Assembly (NCBI RefSeq): GCF_002868735.1
Contig: NZ_CP025611.1
Location: 2,474,501-2,538,500 of the forward strand
DNA: 64,000 nucleotides
Direction of reading: 5' to 3'
Source: Niveispirillum cyanobacteriorum
GTDB lineage: Bacteria; Pseudomonadota; Alphaproteobacteria; Azospirillales; Azospirillaceae
The notes below the pieces were generated by a model that saw only the letters and a list, made by a program, of their open reading frames with translations, made no database searches and was not told the DNA's origin. Shown piece after piece: positions 52,243 to 62,549 of the stretch (positions are counted from its first letter, which is position 1; each line of letters opens with the position of its first letter). The position numbers were made by a program, and so were the translations under genes.

Positions 52243-53352
52243 ATGTCCCGCCCCCTTCTCGACCGCCGTCTGCTGCTGACCGGGCTGGCCGCAGCACCAC
52301 TGGTGGCGCAGGCCGCACAGGCGCAGAATGTGCGCCGCCTGCCGGAAACCGCGATGCCGACCCGTATCGCCTTTGGTTCCTGCGCGCATCAGACCAAGGA
52401 GCAGCCGATCTGGGACGCCATCCTGGCCGCCAAACCGGACCTGATGATCCTGCTGGGCGACAATGTCTATCTCGACACCCGCAATGTCGATGACATGAAG
52501 GCCAAATACGCCATGCTGGCCGCCAAGCCGGGGTTCCAGAAGCTGCGCGAAGCGGTACCCATCGTCGCTACCTGGGACGATCACGATTTCGGCGAGAATG
52601 ATGCCGGGGCTGAATACCCGATGAAGGCCGATAGCCGGAAACTGTTCTGTGATTTCTTTGGGGAGGCACCTGACAGCATCCGCCGCACCCGGCCCGACGG
52701 CATCTATACCGCCTATGAGTTCGGTCCCAAGGGCCGGCGGTTGCAGATCATCCTGCCCGACCTGCGCTGGAACCGCACACCGCTGGCCACCATCGACATG
52801 GGCGGTAAGGAGTATAAGGAATGGGCCACGGCCCGGCATGAGGCGGGCCAAAGCGTGCCCGGCCCCTATGCCCGTCTGCCAGAGGGGGAGGCGACGCAAC
52901 TGGGGGAGGCGCAGTGGCAATGGCTGGAGGGACAGCTGGCCCGTCCCGCCGACCTGCGCATCCTGGCCTCATCCCTGCAGGTCGTGTCGGATTTTCCGGG
53001 CTGGGAGGCCTGGATCAACTTCACCCATGATCATCAGCGCCTGATCGAGGCGATCCGCGAGAAACGGGCGAACGGCTTGTTCTGCATTTCCGGCGACACG
53101 CATTACGCCGAAATCTCAAAACTGGATTGGAATGTGCCCTACCCGCTGTGGGATTTCACCTCGTCGGGTTTGACGGAGGTCTGGCCCGTATTGCCGCCCA
53201 ATGCCCGGCGGGTGGGCGAGGCCTATCGTGCCCAGAATTTCGGCCTGATCGAGATCGACTGGGCGGCCCAGCAGGTCGTCATCACCATTCATGATGTCGG
53301 CGGGGCGGAACAGTTACGCCAGGTGGTGGCGTTGGGGGATCTGCGGGTCTAA
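52243..53352 (+). CDS. PhoD-family alkaline phosphatase/phosphodiesterase, Tat-exported
   Basis: 369 aa from the ATG at 52243 (GGAGG before it). N-terminal DRRLLLTGLAAAPLVAQAAQA is a likely twin-arginine signal. Metallophosphatase motifs: IAFGSCAH, LMILLGDNVYLD, VATWDDHDFGENDAG and CISGDTHYAE. PhoD enzymes use Ca/Fe and release phosphate from diesters and monoesters in the periplasm. Possibly works with the TonB receptor upstream. Confidence 0.9.
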   Translation: MSRPLLDRRLLLTGLAAAPLVAQAAQAQNVRRLPETAMPTRIAFGSCAHQTKEQPIWDAILAAKPDLMILLGDNVYLDTRNVDDMKAKYAMLAAKPGFQKLREAVPIVATWDDHDFGENDAGAEYPMKADSRKLFCDFFGEAPDSIRRTRPDGIYTAYEFGPKGRRLQIILPDLRWNRTPLATIDMGGKEYKEWATARHEAGQSVPGPYARLPEGEATQLGEAQWQWLEGQLARPADLRILASSLQVVSDFPGWEAWINFTHDHQRLIEAIREKRANGLFCISGDTHYAEISKLDWNVPYPLWDFTSSGLTEVWPVLPPNARRVGEAYRAQNFGLIEIDWAAQQVVITIHDVGGAEQLRQVVALGDLRV

Positions 53353-53798
53353 AACCCCGGATCGGGGCGCAGGTGAATGACGTCAAAGCCATGGGCCGCC
53401 GTCAGCCGGTTCGCCACGGTCAGGCGGTGGCACTGGCTATGGTCGGCCTCAAAGCACAGAAGGCAGGCGGGCTTGTCCAGCGACAGGGACCCCGCCAGCC
53501 CCAGCTCATACTGCGCCTCCGGCCGTGCCAGCCCTTCCTCCACGATGGACCAGAATTCGTCCATGCGACCGGCACGGTTGGCCAGCCGCCCTTCCTTGGG
53601 CGTGCCCAGCTTTTTCAGGTGCAGATACGCGATCCCTTCCGCCTCCAGGCTGGCGCGAAGCGGCGATTTGGAAAAGCCGGCGCGGCGAGAGGATGGTAGC
53701 TCACGTACATCGAGCAATAGCCGTACTCCCGCCGCCTTCAACGCCGCGATCACCGCCCCTTGGCTGGCGCCTTCATACCCGATCGTGTGCAGGATCAT
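53349..53798 (-). CDS. DUF488-family protein
   Basis: 149 aa. The DUF488 pattern is clear: MILHTIGYEG, LLLDVRELPSSRRAGFSKSPL, and CLLCFEADHSQCHRLTVANRL with Cys and His residues that suggest metal or nucleic-acid contacts. Function unestablished. Its start overlaps the kdpE stop by 4 bases, an unusual neighbour for the Kdp regulators. It ends convergent with the phosphatase gene, overlapping by 4 bases. Confidence 0.87.
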   Translation of the reverse strand: MILHTIGYEGASQGAVIAALKAAGVRLLLDVRELPSSRRAGFSKSPLRASLEAEGIAYLHLKKLGTPKEGRLANRAGRMDEFWSIVEEGLARPEAQYELGLAGSLSLDKPACLLCFEADHSQCHRLTVANRLTAAHGFDVIHLRPDPGF

Positions 53799-54496
53799 GG
53801 CATATCCTGTGAGTCGGCAAAACGATAGCCGATGCCCGGCTCCGTCTGCACGAAGACAGGCGCGTTGGGGTCATCCTCGATCTTCTGGCGCAACTGGCGG
53901 ATATAGACGCGCAGATATTGCACCTCGTCCGCCTTGGCCGGCCCCCAGACCTCTTTCAGGATCTGGGCATGGGTCAGGATGCGGCCCGCATGCTGGGCCA
54001 GCAGGCGCAGCAGGTCAAACTCCGTCGGCGACAGGTGCAGGCGCTTGCTCGCCTTCTGCACATGCCGGTTGACCATGTCGATTTCCAGGTCGCGGATGCG
54101 CAGCAGGGGGCGGCCCCCCACCTGTTGTATCGCGTGGCGCTGGGCCGCCCTGATGCGGGCCATCAACTCGCCCGCCCCGAACGGCTTGGTCACGTAATCG
54201 TCGGCCCCTAAGTCCAGTGCCAAAATCTTGTCCTGCTCGCGATCACGGCTGGACAGTACGATCAGCGGCACCGGGCGTTCGCGCTTCAAGGTAGGGATCA
54301 AGTCCAGGCCGTCCATATCAGGCAGGCCCAGATCCAATAGGATCAGTTCGGGCAGGGACTGGCGGGCCAGGATCAGGGCCTGGGAGGCGGATGTCGCCTC
54401 CACCATCTCCCACCCTTCCGGGGTGATGATGGTTTTCAGCAGGCGGCGGATCGCCACCTCATCCTCGACCACCAGAATACGGTGGGGCCGCGTCAT
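53795..54496 (-). CDS. kdpE: KdpE response regulator
   Basis: 233 aa. Receiver with acidic pair Glu11-Asp12 and phospho-acceptor Asp55 (LILLDLGLPDMDG), switch Lys in VTKPF, and OmpR winged helix (about 130-230: HLSPTEFDLLRLLAQHAGRILTHAQILKEVWGP). This is the KdpE type, which activates the kdpFABC potassium pump. Overlaps kdpD by 4 bases. No kdpFABC gene lies in the window. Confidence 0.93.
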   Translation of the reverse strand: MTRPHRILVVEDEVAIRRLLKTIITPEGWEMVEATSASQALILARQSLPELILLDLGLPDMDGLDLIPTLKRERPVPLIVLSSRDREQDKILALDLGADDYVTKPFGAGELMARIRAAQRHAIQQVGGRPLLRIRDLEIDMVNRHVQKASKRLHLSPTEFDLLRLLAQHAGRILTHAQILKEVWGPAKADEVQYLRVYIRQLRQKIEDDPNAPVFVQTEPGIGYRFADSQDMP

Positions 54497-57219
54497 GCCG
54501 TCGCCTCCGCCATCACCATATCACCGCGCGGGTCCACGATCAGCGTCATCTCAAGACAGGCGCCGGGGCCGCCATCGGCCCGGTCGCGCGCAGTCAGGGT
54601 GCCGCCCATCGCCTCCACAAAACCACGTGCGATGGCAAGGCCCAGGCCAGTACCGGCGGTGCGGTGATCCTTAGCCTCCACGCGGAAGAACTTGTCGAAG
54701 ATGCGGGCCCGCGCTTCCTCCGGGATTCCCGGCCCTTCATCCTCCACGCGAAGCTTCACATGTGCCGCGTCGCGCAGGGCCTGGATGCGGATGGCAGTGC
54801 CGTGGGGTGCGTACTTGCCGGCATTATCCAGCAGGTTGAACAGGGCCTGTTCCAGCAGCAGATGGTCCCCCTGTACCAGCGGCAGGTCGCCCGGCATGCG
54901 GATATCAATCATATGGCCCGTCAGGACCGGCCCCGCCCGGCGTACCGCCCCCGATACGACATCGGCCAGATCGATGGGCTCGCGCTTCAGGTCCAGGGCG
55001 CCGGCCTCCAGCCGCGTCATGTCCAGCAGGTTGCGCACGAAGCGGGCCATGCGTTCGGCCTCTCCATGCAGCGTATCCAGCATGGATGCGGTCTCCGCCG
55101 GTTCCAGCCGCCCCTGGCCGGCCTTCAGGCCCGTGACGGTGCCGATGATGGCGGCCAACGGCGTGCGCAGGTCATGGGACAGCGAGGTCAGCATGGCGGA
55201 GCGCAGCCGTTCCGTCTCCCCCTCCAGCTTGGCCTGATCGATGGCGCGAACCAGCTTCACCCGCTCAATCGCCACCGCCGCCTGATCCAGCAGCGCATCC
55301 AGCAGGCGGCGATCATCGGGCGTCAGCAGGGGGCCGGTGCCGGCATCATCACTGCCGATCCCTGCCACTGCGACCGTCGCGCGTTCGGTGCGCAGCGGCA
55401 GGTACAGGCGCTGCGTGCCCGGCAGGGTGGCAGCCCCCCGCCCCGCCGGCTTGCCATTCTCAAACGCCCAGACGGCGGCGGCATGGTCGGCGTTGGAAAT
55501 CTGGTCATCGGGCGGATAGGCGGAGGCCGGATACAGGCTGGCGGCATTCTCCTCATCCGCCGGCAGCATCAGGACGACGCGCAGTTTCAGCATCAGGGCA
55601 ATCTGATGGCTGGCCGCCCACAGCAGGTCGTCCATGTCGCCGATCCCGGCCAGCTTGCTGGCAAAGGCCGAAAGCTGCGCCGTGGTGCGCGCCCGGATAC
55701 GGGCGATTTCCGCCTGTTCACGCACCCGCGCCGTTAACCGGCTGGTGACCATGGCCACGCCCGTGAAGAAGACCAGCGACCAGATGTTGGACGGGTCCCC
55801 CACGGAGAAGGTGTAAAGCGGCGGCAGGAAGAAGAAATTATAGGCGGCCACGGCCAGCACCGCCGTGAACAGGGATGGCAGGAAGCCGTGCAGAACCGCA
55901 CTGCCCAGCACCGCCATCAGGAACACCAGACTGATATTCTGCACGCCCAGCCATTCATCGACCAGCACACCCGCCCCCAGCGCCAGGGCGGTGAAGGCGA
56001 TGCCGGCCAGATAGGCCTTGTAATCGGCGGACCTTGCCGGGGGGCGGGTGGTCACCCGGCGGGCGGCGTTACTGTCGGGGTCGGGCTGTTCGCTGGCGAT
56101 GACATGTACCGATATGCCCGTGGCCCGGCGCAGCAGGTCATGCACCACCGACCCGTTCACCATTTCAAACCAGCGCGACCGCTGCGACTTGCCGATGATG
56201 ATCTGGGTGATGTTATGGGCGTGCGCGAAACCAACCAGCGCCTCCGTCACGGTCCGGCCCGGCAGGGTCAGCGCCTCCCCCCCCAGCTGTTCGGCCAGAC
56301 GCAGGGCATCGGCCACGCGGTCGCGCGCTGCCTCGTCCAGGCGCTGATGACGGGCGGTTTCGACATAGACAGCGGTGAACGGTGCCTTCAACCGGTCGGC
56401 CATGCGCTTGGCATGGCGGACCAGCCCGCCCGCGCCCGGATCATCGGAGATACAGACCAGCAAGCGGTCGCCTGCGGCCCACGGCCCGGCGATGGCATGG
56501 CTGCGCATATAGGTGACCATCTGGTCATCCACCCGTTGCGCCGTGCGCCGCAGCGCCAGTTCGCGCAGCGCCGTCAGGTTTCCGGGGGAGAAGTAATGTT
56601 TCAGGGCACGCTGGGCCTGATCGCGGACATAGACCTTGCCTTCGCCCAAGCGCTTGATCAGGTCGGCGGGGGTGAGGTCGATGACCTCCACCTCGTCGGC
56701 GCTGTCGATCACCTGATCGGGCACCGTTTCACGCACCCGAATGCGGGTGATGCGGGCGACCACATCATTCAGGCTTTCCACATGCTGCACATTCAGGGTG
56801 GTCAGCACGTCGATGCCGGCGTCGCGCAGCTCCTCCACATCGGAATGGCGCTTGGCATGGCGGCTGCCCGGCGCATTGGTATGGGCCAGTTCATCGACCA
56901 GGACCATGGCGGGCCGTCGGGCGATCAATCCGTCCAGGTCCATCTCCGACAGCTCCTGCCCGCGATAGGACAGGGTCTTGCGCGGGAAGACCTCCAGCCC
57001 GGCCAGCATGGCGTCGGTTTCCGCCCGCCCGTGGGTTTCCACCACGCCGACCACCACATCGACCCCATCCTTCTTCAGGGCATGGGCTGTGCGCAGCATC
57101 TCGTACGTCTTGCCCACGCCGGGGGCGGCACCCAGGAAGATTTTCAGCTTGCCGCGCCGTTCGGCCGTTGCTGCTTGCAACAGGGCGTCGGGGGAGGGCC
57201 GGCGGGCATCATCGGCCAT
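54493..57219 (-). CDS. kdpD: KdpD sensor histidine kinase
   Basis: 908 aa from the ATG at 57219; the frame to 57402 overlaps tyrA and is rejected. Domains: KdpD N-terminal P-loop (GAAPGVGKTYEML), USP-like domain (about 250-370), four membrane helices with DUF4118 (about 400-500), GAF (about 520-650), HisKA with SLSHDLRTPLAAIIG, and HATPase (VEDEGPGIPEEA, GTGLGLAIARGF). Senses potassium limitation. Five bases separate it from the tyrA stop. Confidence 0.94.
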   Translation of the reverse strand: MADDARRPSPDALLQAATAERRGKLKIFLGAAPGVGKTYEMLRTAHALKKDGVDVVVGVVETHGRAETDAMLAGLEVFPRKTLSYRGQELSEMDLDGLIARRPAMVLVDELAHTNAPGSRHAKRHSDVEELRDAGIDVLTTLNVQHVESLNDVVARITRIRVRETVPDQVIDSADEVEVIDLTPADLIKRLGEGKVYVRDQAQRALKHYFSPGNLTALRELALRRTAQRVDDQMVTYMRSHAIAGPWAAGDRLLVCISDDPGAGGLVRHAKRMADRLKAPFTAVYVETARHQRLDEAARDRVADALRLAEQLGGEALTLPGRTVTEALVGFAHAHNITQIIIGKSQRSRWFEMVNGSVVHDLLRRATGISVHVIASEQPDPDSNAARRVTTRPPARSADYKAYLAGIAFTALALGAGVLVDEWLGVQNISLVFLMAVLGSAVLHGFLPSLFTAVLAVAAYNFFFLPPLYTFSVGDPSNIWSLVFFTGVAMVTSRLTARVREQAEIARIRARTTAQLSAFASKLAGIGDMDDLLWAASHQIALMLKLRVVLMLPADEENAASLYPASAYPPDDQISNADHAAAVWAFENGKPAGRGAATLPGTQRLYLPLRTERATVAVAGIGSDDAGTGPLLTPDDRRLLDALLDQAAVAIERVKLVRAIDQAKLEGETERLRSAMLTSLSHDLRTPLAAIIGTVTGLKAGQGRLEPAETASMLDTLHGEAERMARFVRNLLDMTRLEAGALDLKREPIDLADVVSGAVRRAGPVLTGHMIDIRMPGDLPLVQGDHLLLEQALFNLLDNAGKYAPHGTAIRIQALRDAAHVKLRVEDEGPGIPEEARARIFDKFFRVEAKDHRTAGTGLGLAIARGFVEAMGGTLTARDRADGGPGACLEMTLIVDPRGDMVMAEATA

Positions 57220-57224
57220 GATGC

Positions 57225-58109
57225 TTACGCCTGCTTGGCATCGATGATGGAACGGCGGACGGCGCGGGTGCGGGTGAACAGCTCGTGCAGCTTGTCCCCC
57301 TCGCCCCAGCGGATGGCGCGCTGCAGGGCCGTCAGATCCTCTGTAAAGCGCTGGATCACCTCCAGCACCGCCTCGCGGTTGTTCAGGAAGATGTCGCGCC
57401 ACATGGTGGGGTCGCTGGCCGCGATGCGGGTGAAATCACGGAAGCCCGTGGCGCTGAACCGGATCACCTCCGACTGCAGATGTTCCTCCAGATCGGTGGC
57501 CGTGCCCACGATGGTGTAGGCGATCAGGTGGGGCAGGTGACTGGTGATGGCCAGCACCCGGTCATGATGGCCGGGTTCCATCACCTCGATCATCGACCCG
57601 CAGCCGCTCCAGAAGGCCGACAACCTGTCGACCGCCGCCTGATTGGTGCCCGGCGTCGGGGTTAGGATGCACCAGCGGCCCTTGAACAGCAGGGCGAAGC
57701 CGCTGTCTGGGCCGGAATGTTCGGTGCCGGCCAGCGGATGGCCGGGGATGAAATGCACCCCATCCGGCACATGCGGGGCGATATCGCGGATCACCGACTG
57801 TTTCACCGACCCTACATCGGTCAGAACGGTGCCGGCCGTCAGATGCGGGCCGATGACGGCGCCCAGATCGGCGAAGGCGCCGATGGGCGTGGCCAGCACC
57901 ACCAGATCGCATTGCGACACCAGAGCGGGATCTGTGCCCGCCTGTTGCGCCAGCCCCAGTTCCAGCACCCGATCGCACACGGCCTGTGAGCGGTCCACAC
58001 AGACGACACCATTGGCCAGCCCCGGATACTCGGCCACGCACCGCGCGATCGAGGAACCGATCAGGCCGAAGCCGACGATGGCGACCTTGTTGAACAGCGG
58101 GGCGGTCAT
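57225..58109 (-). CDS. tyrA: Prephenate/arogenate dehydrogenase family protein
   Basis: 294 aa. Rossmann motif VAIVGFGLIGSSIARCV at the N-terminus, LATPIGAF, the catalytic-site FIPGHPLAGTEHSGPDSG, and SHLPHLIAY. Converts prephenate (or arogenate) to the tyrosine precursor with NAD(P). Chorismate mutase is elsewhere (37709), so tyrosine synthesis is not clustered. Followed by kdpD on the same strand. Confidence 0.92.
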   Translation of the reverse strand: MTAPLFNKVAIVGFGLIGSSIARCVAEYPGLANGVVCVDRSQAVCDRVLELGLAQQAGTDPALVSQCDLVVLATPIGAFADLGAVIGPHLTAGTVLTDVGSVKQSVIRDIAPHVPDGVHFIPGHPLAGTEHSGPDSGFALLFKGRWCILTPTPGTNQAAVDRLSAFWSGCGSMIEVMEPGHHDRVLAITSHLPHLIAYTIVGTATDLEEHLQSEVIRFSATGFRDFTRIAASDPTMWRDIFLNNREAVLEVIQRFTEDLTALQRAIRWGEGDKLHELFTRTRAVRRSIIDAKQA

Positions 58110-58139
58110 GGGAGCGAACCTTGTATCCGGAAATGACGA

Positions 58140-58172
58140 GACCGGGGTTCACTATCACAGTGAACCCCGGTC
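58140..58172. terminator. Perfect 14-bp hairpin after the TonB receptor gene
   Basis: GACCGGGGTTCACT (58140-58153) pairs with AGTGAACCCCGGTC (58159-58172) around a 5-base loop, between the receptor stop (58222, minus) and tyrA start. A second hairpin, GCGGGGGC-AA-GCCCCCGC (58195-58212), lies just after the receptor stop. No U-run, but stability suggests effective 3'-end formation. Confidence 0.7.
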
Positions 58173-58221
58173 CGTCCAAATCGGCTTGTCGCATGCGGGG
58201 GCAAGCCCCCGCCGGCCGCCC

Positions 58222-61077
58222 TTACATCTTGAAGGTCAGGCGCGCATAGCCGAACTGGCCCGGCGCGTCATAGGTGGTGGGATCGAAATTGTTCAGGCCG
58301 CAGCTGAAGCAGGCCGGCGGGTCCTTGTCGAACAGGTTGTTGACGCCAAGGGTCATGCCGATCTTGCTGTCGAACATCGCCGGGAACCAGCTGAACTGCA
58401 CATCGGTATAGAGACGGTCGTTCAGCTTGTTGACGGCCTGGGTTTCGTCCACGCTCTTCACAAAGCGGTTGGTGAGCGAGGCGGAGAAATCATCCTTCGC
58501 CCAATCCAGGATCGCCGTGGCCTTGTATTTGGGGAAGGCCTGGTCGGGGCTGCCCTTTTCGGTGCCCTCCCGTTCGATCTTGGAGGTGCCGCTGGTGGCC
58601 GGGACCGTCTCCGTATAGTTCAGCAGGAAGGTCTGGTTCAGGCTGAACCGGAAGGTGCCCAGGTCGCTTTCCGGACCCTGCCAGTTGATGGTGAAATCGA
58701 TGCCGTCGGTATCGATGGCGCCGATATTCTGCAACAGGCCGCTGATCTGGTTGATAGCGCCAGAGGCGGTACGGGTGATGGAGGCGCAGGAGAAAGCGTC
58801 GTTATTCTGTTCGCAACGGCCCAGAATGGTCTCCGCCCCGATCGGCTGGATCGCGTCCTTCAGCGAGATGTCATAATAGTTCACCTCGAAATCCAGACGG
58901 TCGGCCCAGGACATTTCCCAGGACGGGCTGAACACGCCGCCGAACACCCAGCTTTCCGAGGTTTCGGGCTTCAGCTTCTTGTTGCCGCCGGTGATGACTG
59001 AAAGCTGCGGGTTGGCCTGCACATAGGAACCGTTGGCCGGCACACCATGGGCGATACAGTTGGCGCGGATCGCGGCGGACGCTGCGGTGCCGCCGGACAG
59101 GCCAAGCATGTCGGAGCAGGGATCGACCAGTTCCTGATCGAAGCGCGACGGCGTACCGAACAGCTCACCGATGCCCGGTGCGCGGAAGCCCTGGCCCCAT
59201 GACCCGCGCAACAACACATCTTCGGTGACGCGCCAGTTGACGCGGCCGCTATAGGTCGTCTCGCTGCCGAAGGTGGAATAGTCGGAGTAGCGAACCGCAC
59301 CCGACACTTCCAGCAGCTTGGCGATGGGCATGTCGGCGATCAGCGGCACGCGCAGCTCACCATAGGCCTCGTTCACATCAAAGCTGCCCTTGGACGGCAG
59401 GGCGGGGATGTCGGAACCCAGGCCAGCGGCGACCACGGCATCCGGCTGGAACTCACCCCGCTGGTCACGATATTCGTAACCAACGGCCAGACCGACGGCA
59501 CCCGCCGGCATCTGGAACAGGTCACCCGACAGGTTGAAGGAGGTGTCGGCCAGACGCTGCTTGCTGCTGTCCTGTTGCGTGAACAGCACGTAATCGATCA
59601 TCGGCTGGGTGATGGACCCCTGACCGCCGAAGATGTTGAACGGCACGCAGGAACCCGTGCAATTGGCGACAGGACCCAGGGCCTGGGCCAGACGCTGGGC
59701 ATTCACATTGCCCGTGAATTTCTGCGAGGCGCTGTTGCGGGAGAAGATGGTGTTGACGTCCCAGTACCACTTGTTCTCGCCCAGCATCAGCGAGCCGTCC
59801 AGCGTACCGGACACGTACCAGGTGTTCACTTCCTGCTCATAATGGCGCGGGCCGGCTTCGATGAAGCGGCGGCCGATGAAGGCGTAATTGGCCGGGCCAT
59901 TGGCCCCGCCCGACGACAGGGTGACGCCGAACGGATTATAGGGGTTGGTGCGATCGATGCTGATCTGGTCCAGCAGGTTGCCATTGCCGGCATCGGGACC
60001 CACGAACAACGGGATGGGGGCGGCCTGGTTAGCGGACTGGCGGTTATTGTAAACGGCCTTCAGGCGGAAATTGATGTCGGGCGTGATTTCCTGGGTCACC
60101 TGGAAATAGGTGCCCAGACGCTCCGACGGGGCCTGGATATAGTTATAGGGCTGGAAATTGAAGCGGTCCGCGGTGGTGAAGTTCTTGAAGCTGCCCGCCG
60201 TGGGGTTCAGCGGGTCAAAGGTCGGACGGCCCGTCAGCACTGCGTTCTTCAAGGTCAGGTTCATGCCCGCCCCGGTAACGGGGTTGTTGACGATGAAGCG
60301 GCCCAGCGGTGTGCCAGACGAGCAGGAGCTGTCGCATTCCGTGACGCCCGGCGTGGGGAACTGCGAGATGGAGCGGTCGCCCGACATCACGCTTTCCTGC
60401 TTCACATAGGTCAGGTCGGCCACGATGCTGGTGCCGCCAGAGGTGGCACCCCAGGACAGGTCATATTCCTGCGTGACGCCATCGCCTTCATCAAAGGCGC
60501 CGACCTGGGCGGAACCGGAGAAACCGTCCTGCTTGCGCTTGGTGATGATATTCACCACGCCGGAAATGGCATCCGACCCGTAAATGGGCGAGGCACCTTC
60601 CTGCAGAACCTCGATCCGGTCGATGATCCCCTTAGGAATCGAGTTCAGATCGGTGGAGGACGGGATGCCCGACGCGGACGCGCCATTGACCCAGCGCAGG
60701 CCGTCGACCAGCACCAGCGTGCGGCGCGAGCCCAGATAGCGCAGGTCCACTTCGGCCGAACCGGCACCCACGCCGCCGCCATCGGGCGGGTTGCCGAAAT
60801 TGCCGCTATTGTTGAACTTGCTATTCAGACCACCGCCGGAGATGGGCAGGCGCTGGAGAATTTCGGCTGTGTTGGACAGGCCGGTACGGGCCATGGCCTC
60901 ACTGTCGAGCTGTACGATCGGCTGCGTCTGGTTCAGTGGGCTTTGCCGGATACGCGAACCGGTGACGACAATTTCATCCAGCGTATCCTGGGCCGCCGCA
61001 GGCATCGCACCAGTGGCGCCAGCCGCCAAAAGGGCAAGCGTCGCCGTCCTGAAAAACAGGCTGTTCTTGGATTGCAT
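58222..61077 (-). CDS. Large TonB-dependent receptor, Oar/CirA-like
   Basis: 951 aa, longer than siderophore receptors. Signal peptide to MPAAAQ, TonB box [10 protein letters not shown], plug domain (about 45-175: [23 protein letters not shown]), and a long barrel. It ends with a Lys-Met after the terminal Phe (LTFKM). Such large receptors in sphingomonads and caulobacters import glycans, peptides or vitamins; the ligand is unknown. No transporter gene is adjacent. A 221-base divergent region precedes it. Confidence 0.92.
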   Translation of the reverse strand: MQSKNSLFFRTATLALLAAGATGAMPAAAQDTLDEIVVTGSRIRQSPLNQTQPIVQLDSEAMARTGLSNTAEILQRLPISGGGLNSKFNNSGNFGNPPDGGGVGAGSAEVDLRYLGSRRTLVLVDGLRWVNGASASGIPSSTDLNSIPKGIIDRIEVLQEGASPIYGSDAISGVVNIITKRKQDGFSGSAQVGAFDEGDGVTQEYDLSWGATSGGTSIVADLTYVKQESVMSGDRSISQFPTPGVTECDSSCSSGTPLGRFIVNNPVTGAGMNLTLKNAVLTGRPTFDPLNPTAGSFKNFTTADRFNFQPYNYIQAPSERLGTYFQVTQEITPDINFRLKAVYNNRQSANQAAPIPLFVGPDAGNGNLLDQISIDRTNPYNPFGVTLSSGGANGPANYAFIGRRFIEAGPRHYEQEVNTWYVSGTLDGSLMLGENKWYWDVNTIFSRNSASQKFTGNVNAQRLAQALGPVANCTGSCVPFNIFGGQGSITQPMIDYVLFTQQDSSKQRLADTSFNLSGDLFQMPAGAVGLAVGYEYRDQRGEFQPDAVVAAGLGSDIPALPSKGSFDVNEAYGELRVPLIADMPIAKLLEVSGAVRYSDYSTFGSETTYSGRVNWRVTEDVLLRGSWGQGFRAPGIGELFGTPSRFDQELVDPCSDMLGLSGGTAASAAIRANCIAHGVPANGSYVQANPQLSVITGGNKKLKPETSESWVFGGVFSPSWEMSWADRLDFEVNYYDISLKDAIQPIGAETILGRCEQNNDAFSCASITRTASGAINQISGLLQNIGAIDTDGIDFTINWQGPESDLGTFRFSLNQTFLLNYTETVPATSGTSKIEREGTEKGSPDQAFPKYKATAILDWAKDDFSASLTNRFVKSVDETQAVNKLNDRLYTDVQFSWFPAMFDSKIGMTLGVNNLFDKDPPACFSCGLNNFDPTTYDAPGQFGYARLTFKM

Positions 61078-61298
61078 TAGGTTCCCCTGTCCGAGAAAGG
61101 TTTGTTTTTAAACGCGGTTTCATGCCCGCGCCGCACAGCGTTAACAGATTATCAACCATCTGCGGAAGTCCCATGATTGCAACGGAATCGTATCCTTGGT
61201 GACTGTTTCTTTTCTGCATCTAAACAATTGGTACCAGTCATTGCGGCCACCGGTGTCAGGCTGCATACTTGGTTCTGCCCAATAGGGAGGGGGGAACC

Positions 61299-62348
61299 AT
61301 GTATAGTGATGAAGAACTCGATGCCGCCATATCGGCTGGTATCTTGAGCGATCAAAATGTCGCGGGCTTCCGTGACTTCGTCGCGACAAGAAGGGGCCAT
61401 GTCGACGCCCCGGAGCATGAGCGTTTCCGGCTGCTGACCGGGTTCAACGATGTGTTCGTGTCGGTCTGCTGCGGCCTGATTCTGGCCGCCGCCGCCTATC
61501 TGGGGGGACGGGCGCATCCGGCACTGGGCGGGCTGGCCGTGGCGGCCATCAGCTGGGGTCTGGCCGAGTATTTCACCCGCCGTCTGCGCCTGTCGCTGTC
61601 CAGCATCGTGCTGCTGATTGGCTTTGCCGGAGGTACCCTGGTGGCAGGCCTGACGGGCCTGTTCGACCTGATGGGCCTTGAACAGGCGCGCGTCCAGGAT
61701 ATCGCCGATGCCGCCGGTGCGATTGCCGGGGCGACAGTTCTGGCCGGGGTCGGCGCCTACGCCCATTGGCGCCGCTTCATGGTGCCGATCACGGTGGCGG
61801 CCGGGTCAGCCATCGCCCTGGCGGCCGTTGCGGCCTTGGCCGTGCTGGCGGTGCCGTCACTGCGTGACAGCATGCGGGTACTGGTGCTGATCGGCGGGCT
61901 GGTGATGTTCGCCATCGCCATGCGCTGGGACAGCCAGGATCGGGCGCGCAATACCCGCCGGTCCGACGTGGCCTTCTGGCTGCACTTGTCGGCCTCGCCC
62001 ATGATCATCCATCCGGTCTTCTCCTGGGTGGGAGCCAACGGGGCCGTGCAGATGGTCAGCCCCGGCCTGGCGCTGGCGACCTGCATCGGCACCTATCTGG
62101 TGATCGCCCTGGTGTCGCTGGCCATCGACCGCCGGGCCATGCTGGTGTCGGCCCTAGCCTATGTGCTGTATGCGATGGGACAACTGTTCGCCATGGCGGG
62201 CACGGCCAAGGAGATGAACATGGCCCTGGCTTCCCTGGTTATCGGGTCGGGCCTGCTGCTGCTTTCCACCCAATGGGAAGCTGCCCGCCGCCTGCTGGTC
62301 CCGCATTTGCCGGGCGGCATGCGGGAGGTGCTGCCCGTCGCGCGGTGA
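61299..62348 (+). CDS. Polytopic membrane protein, DUF2157-like
   Basis: 349 aa from the ATG at 61299 (strong GGGAGGGGGG). A short cytosolic N-terminus (MYSDEELDAAISAGILSDQNVAGFRDF) precedes about ten hydrophobic helices. This N-terminal helix followed by many helices resembles DUF2157-type proteins. No transport motif is seen. It occupies the place where infB often precedes rbfA. Confidence 0.72.
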   Translation: MYSDEELDAAISAGILSDQNVAGFRDFVATRRGHVDAPEHERFRLLTGFNDVFVSVCCGLILAAAAYLGGRAHPALGGLAVAAISWGLAEYFTRRLRLSLSSIVLLIGFAGGTLVAGLTGLFDLMGLEQARVQDIADAAGAIAGATVLAGVGAYAHWRRFMVPITVAAGSAIALAAVAALAVLAVPSLRDSMRVLVLIGGLVMFAIAMRWDSQDRARNTRRSDVAFWLHLSASPMIIHPVFSWVGANGAVQMVSPGLALATCIGTYLVIALVSLAIDRRAMLVSALAYVLYAMGQLFAMAGTAKEMNMALASLVIGSGLLLLSTQWEAARRLLVPHLPGGMREVLPVAR

Positions 62349-62359
62349 TTGCATCCGAC

Positions 62360-62386
62360 CCCGGCGGCCATGATCTGGCCGCCGGG
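62360..62386. terminator. Hairpin after the membrane-protein gene
   Basis: CCCGGCGGCC (62360-62369) pairs perfectly with GGCCGCCGGG (62377-62386) around ATGATCT, 12 bases after the stop. No U-run follows. Confidence 0.6.
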
Positions 62387-62549
62387 TGGCGGCGCCCGGC
62401 GTTTGAGGGGGCCGTAAAGTTCCCAATCTCTTCCATGCGTAACTTCCCTGTCTCATCCGGCGCCCGCTATGCTACGCACGGTCCCTTGACCTGACGCAGC
62501 AACGCCCGGTCCGGGGTCCCATCCCCCGCCAGGGCAAAGGATTGAAGTG

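Noticed and set aside
59575-61080. 501-codon plus-strand frame opposite the large TonB receptor
   Set aside because: The receptor has a signal peptide, TonB box and plug motifs. The antisense frame shows only compositional bias.
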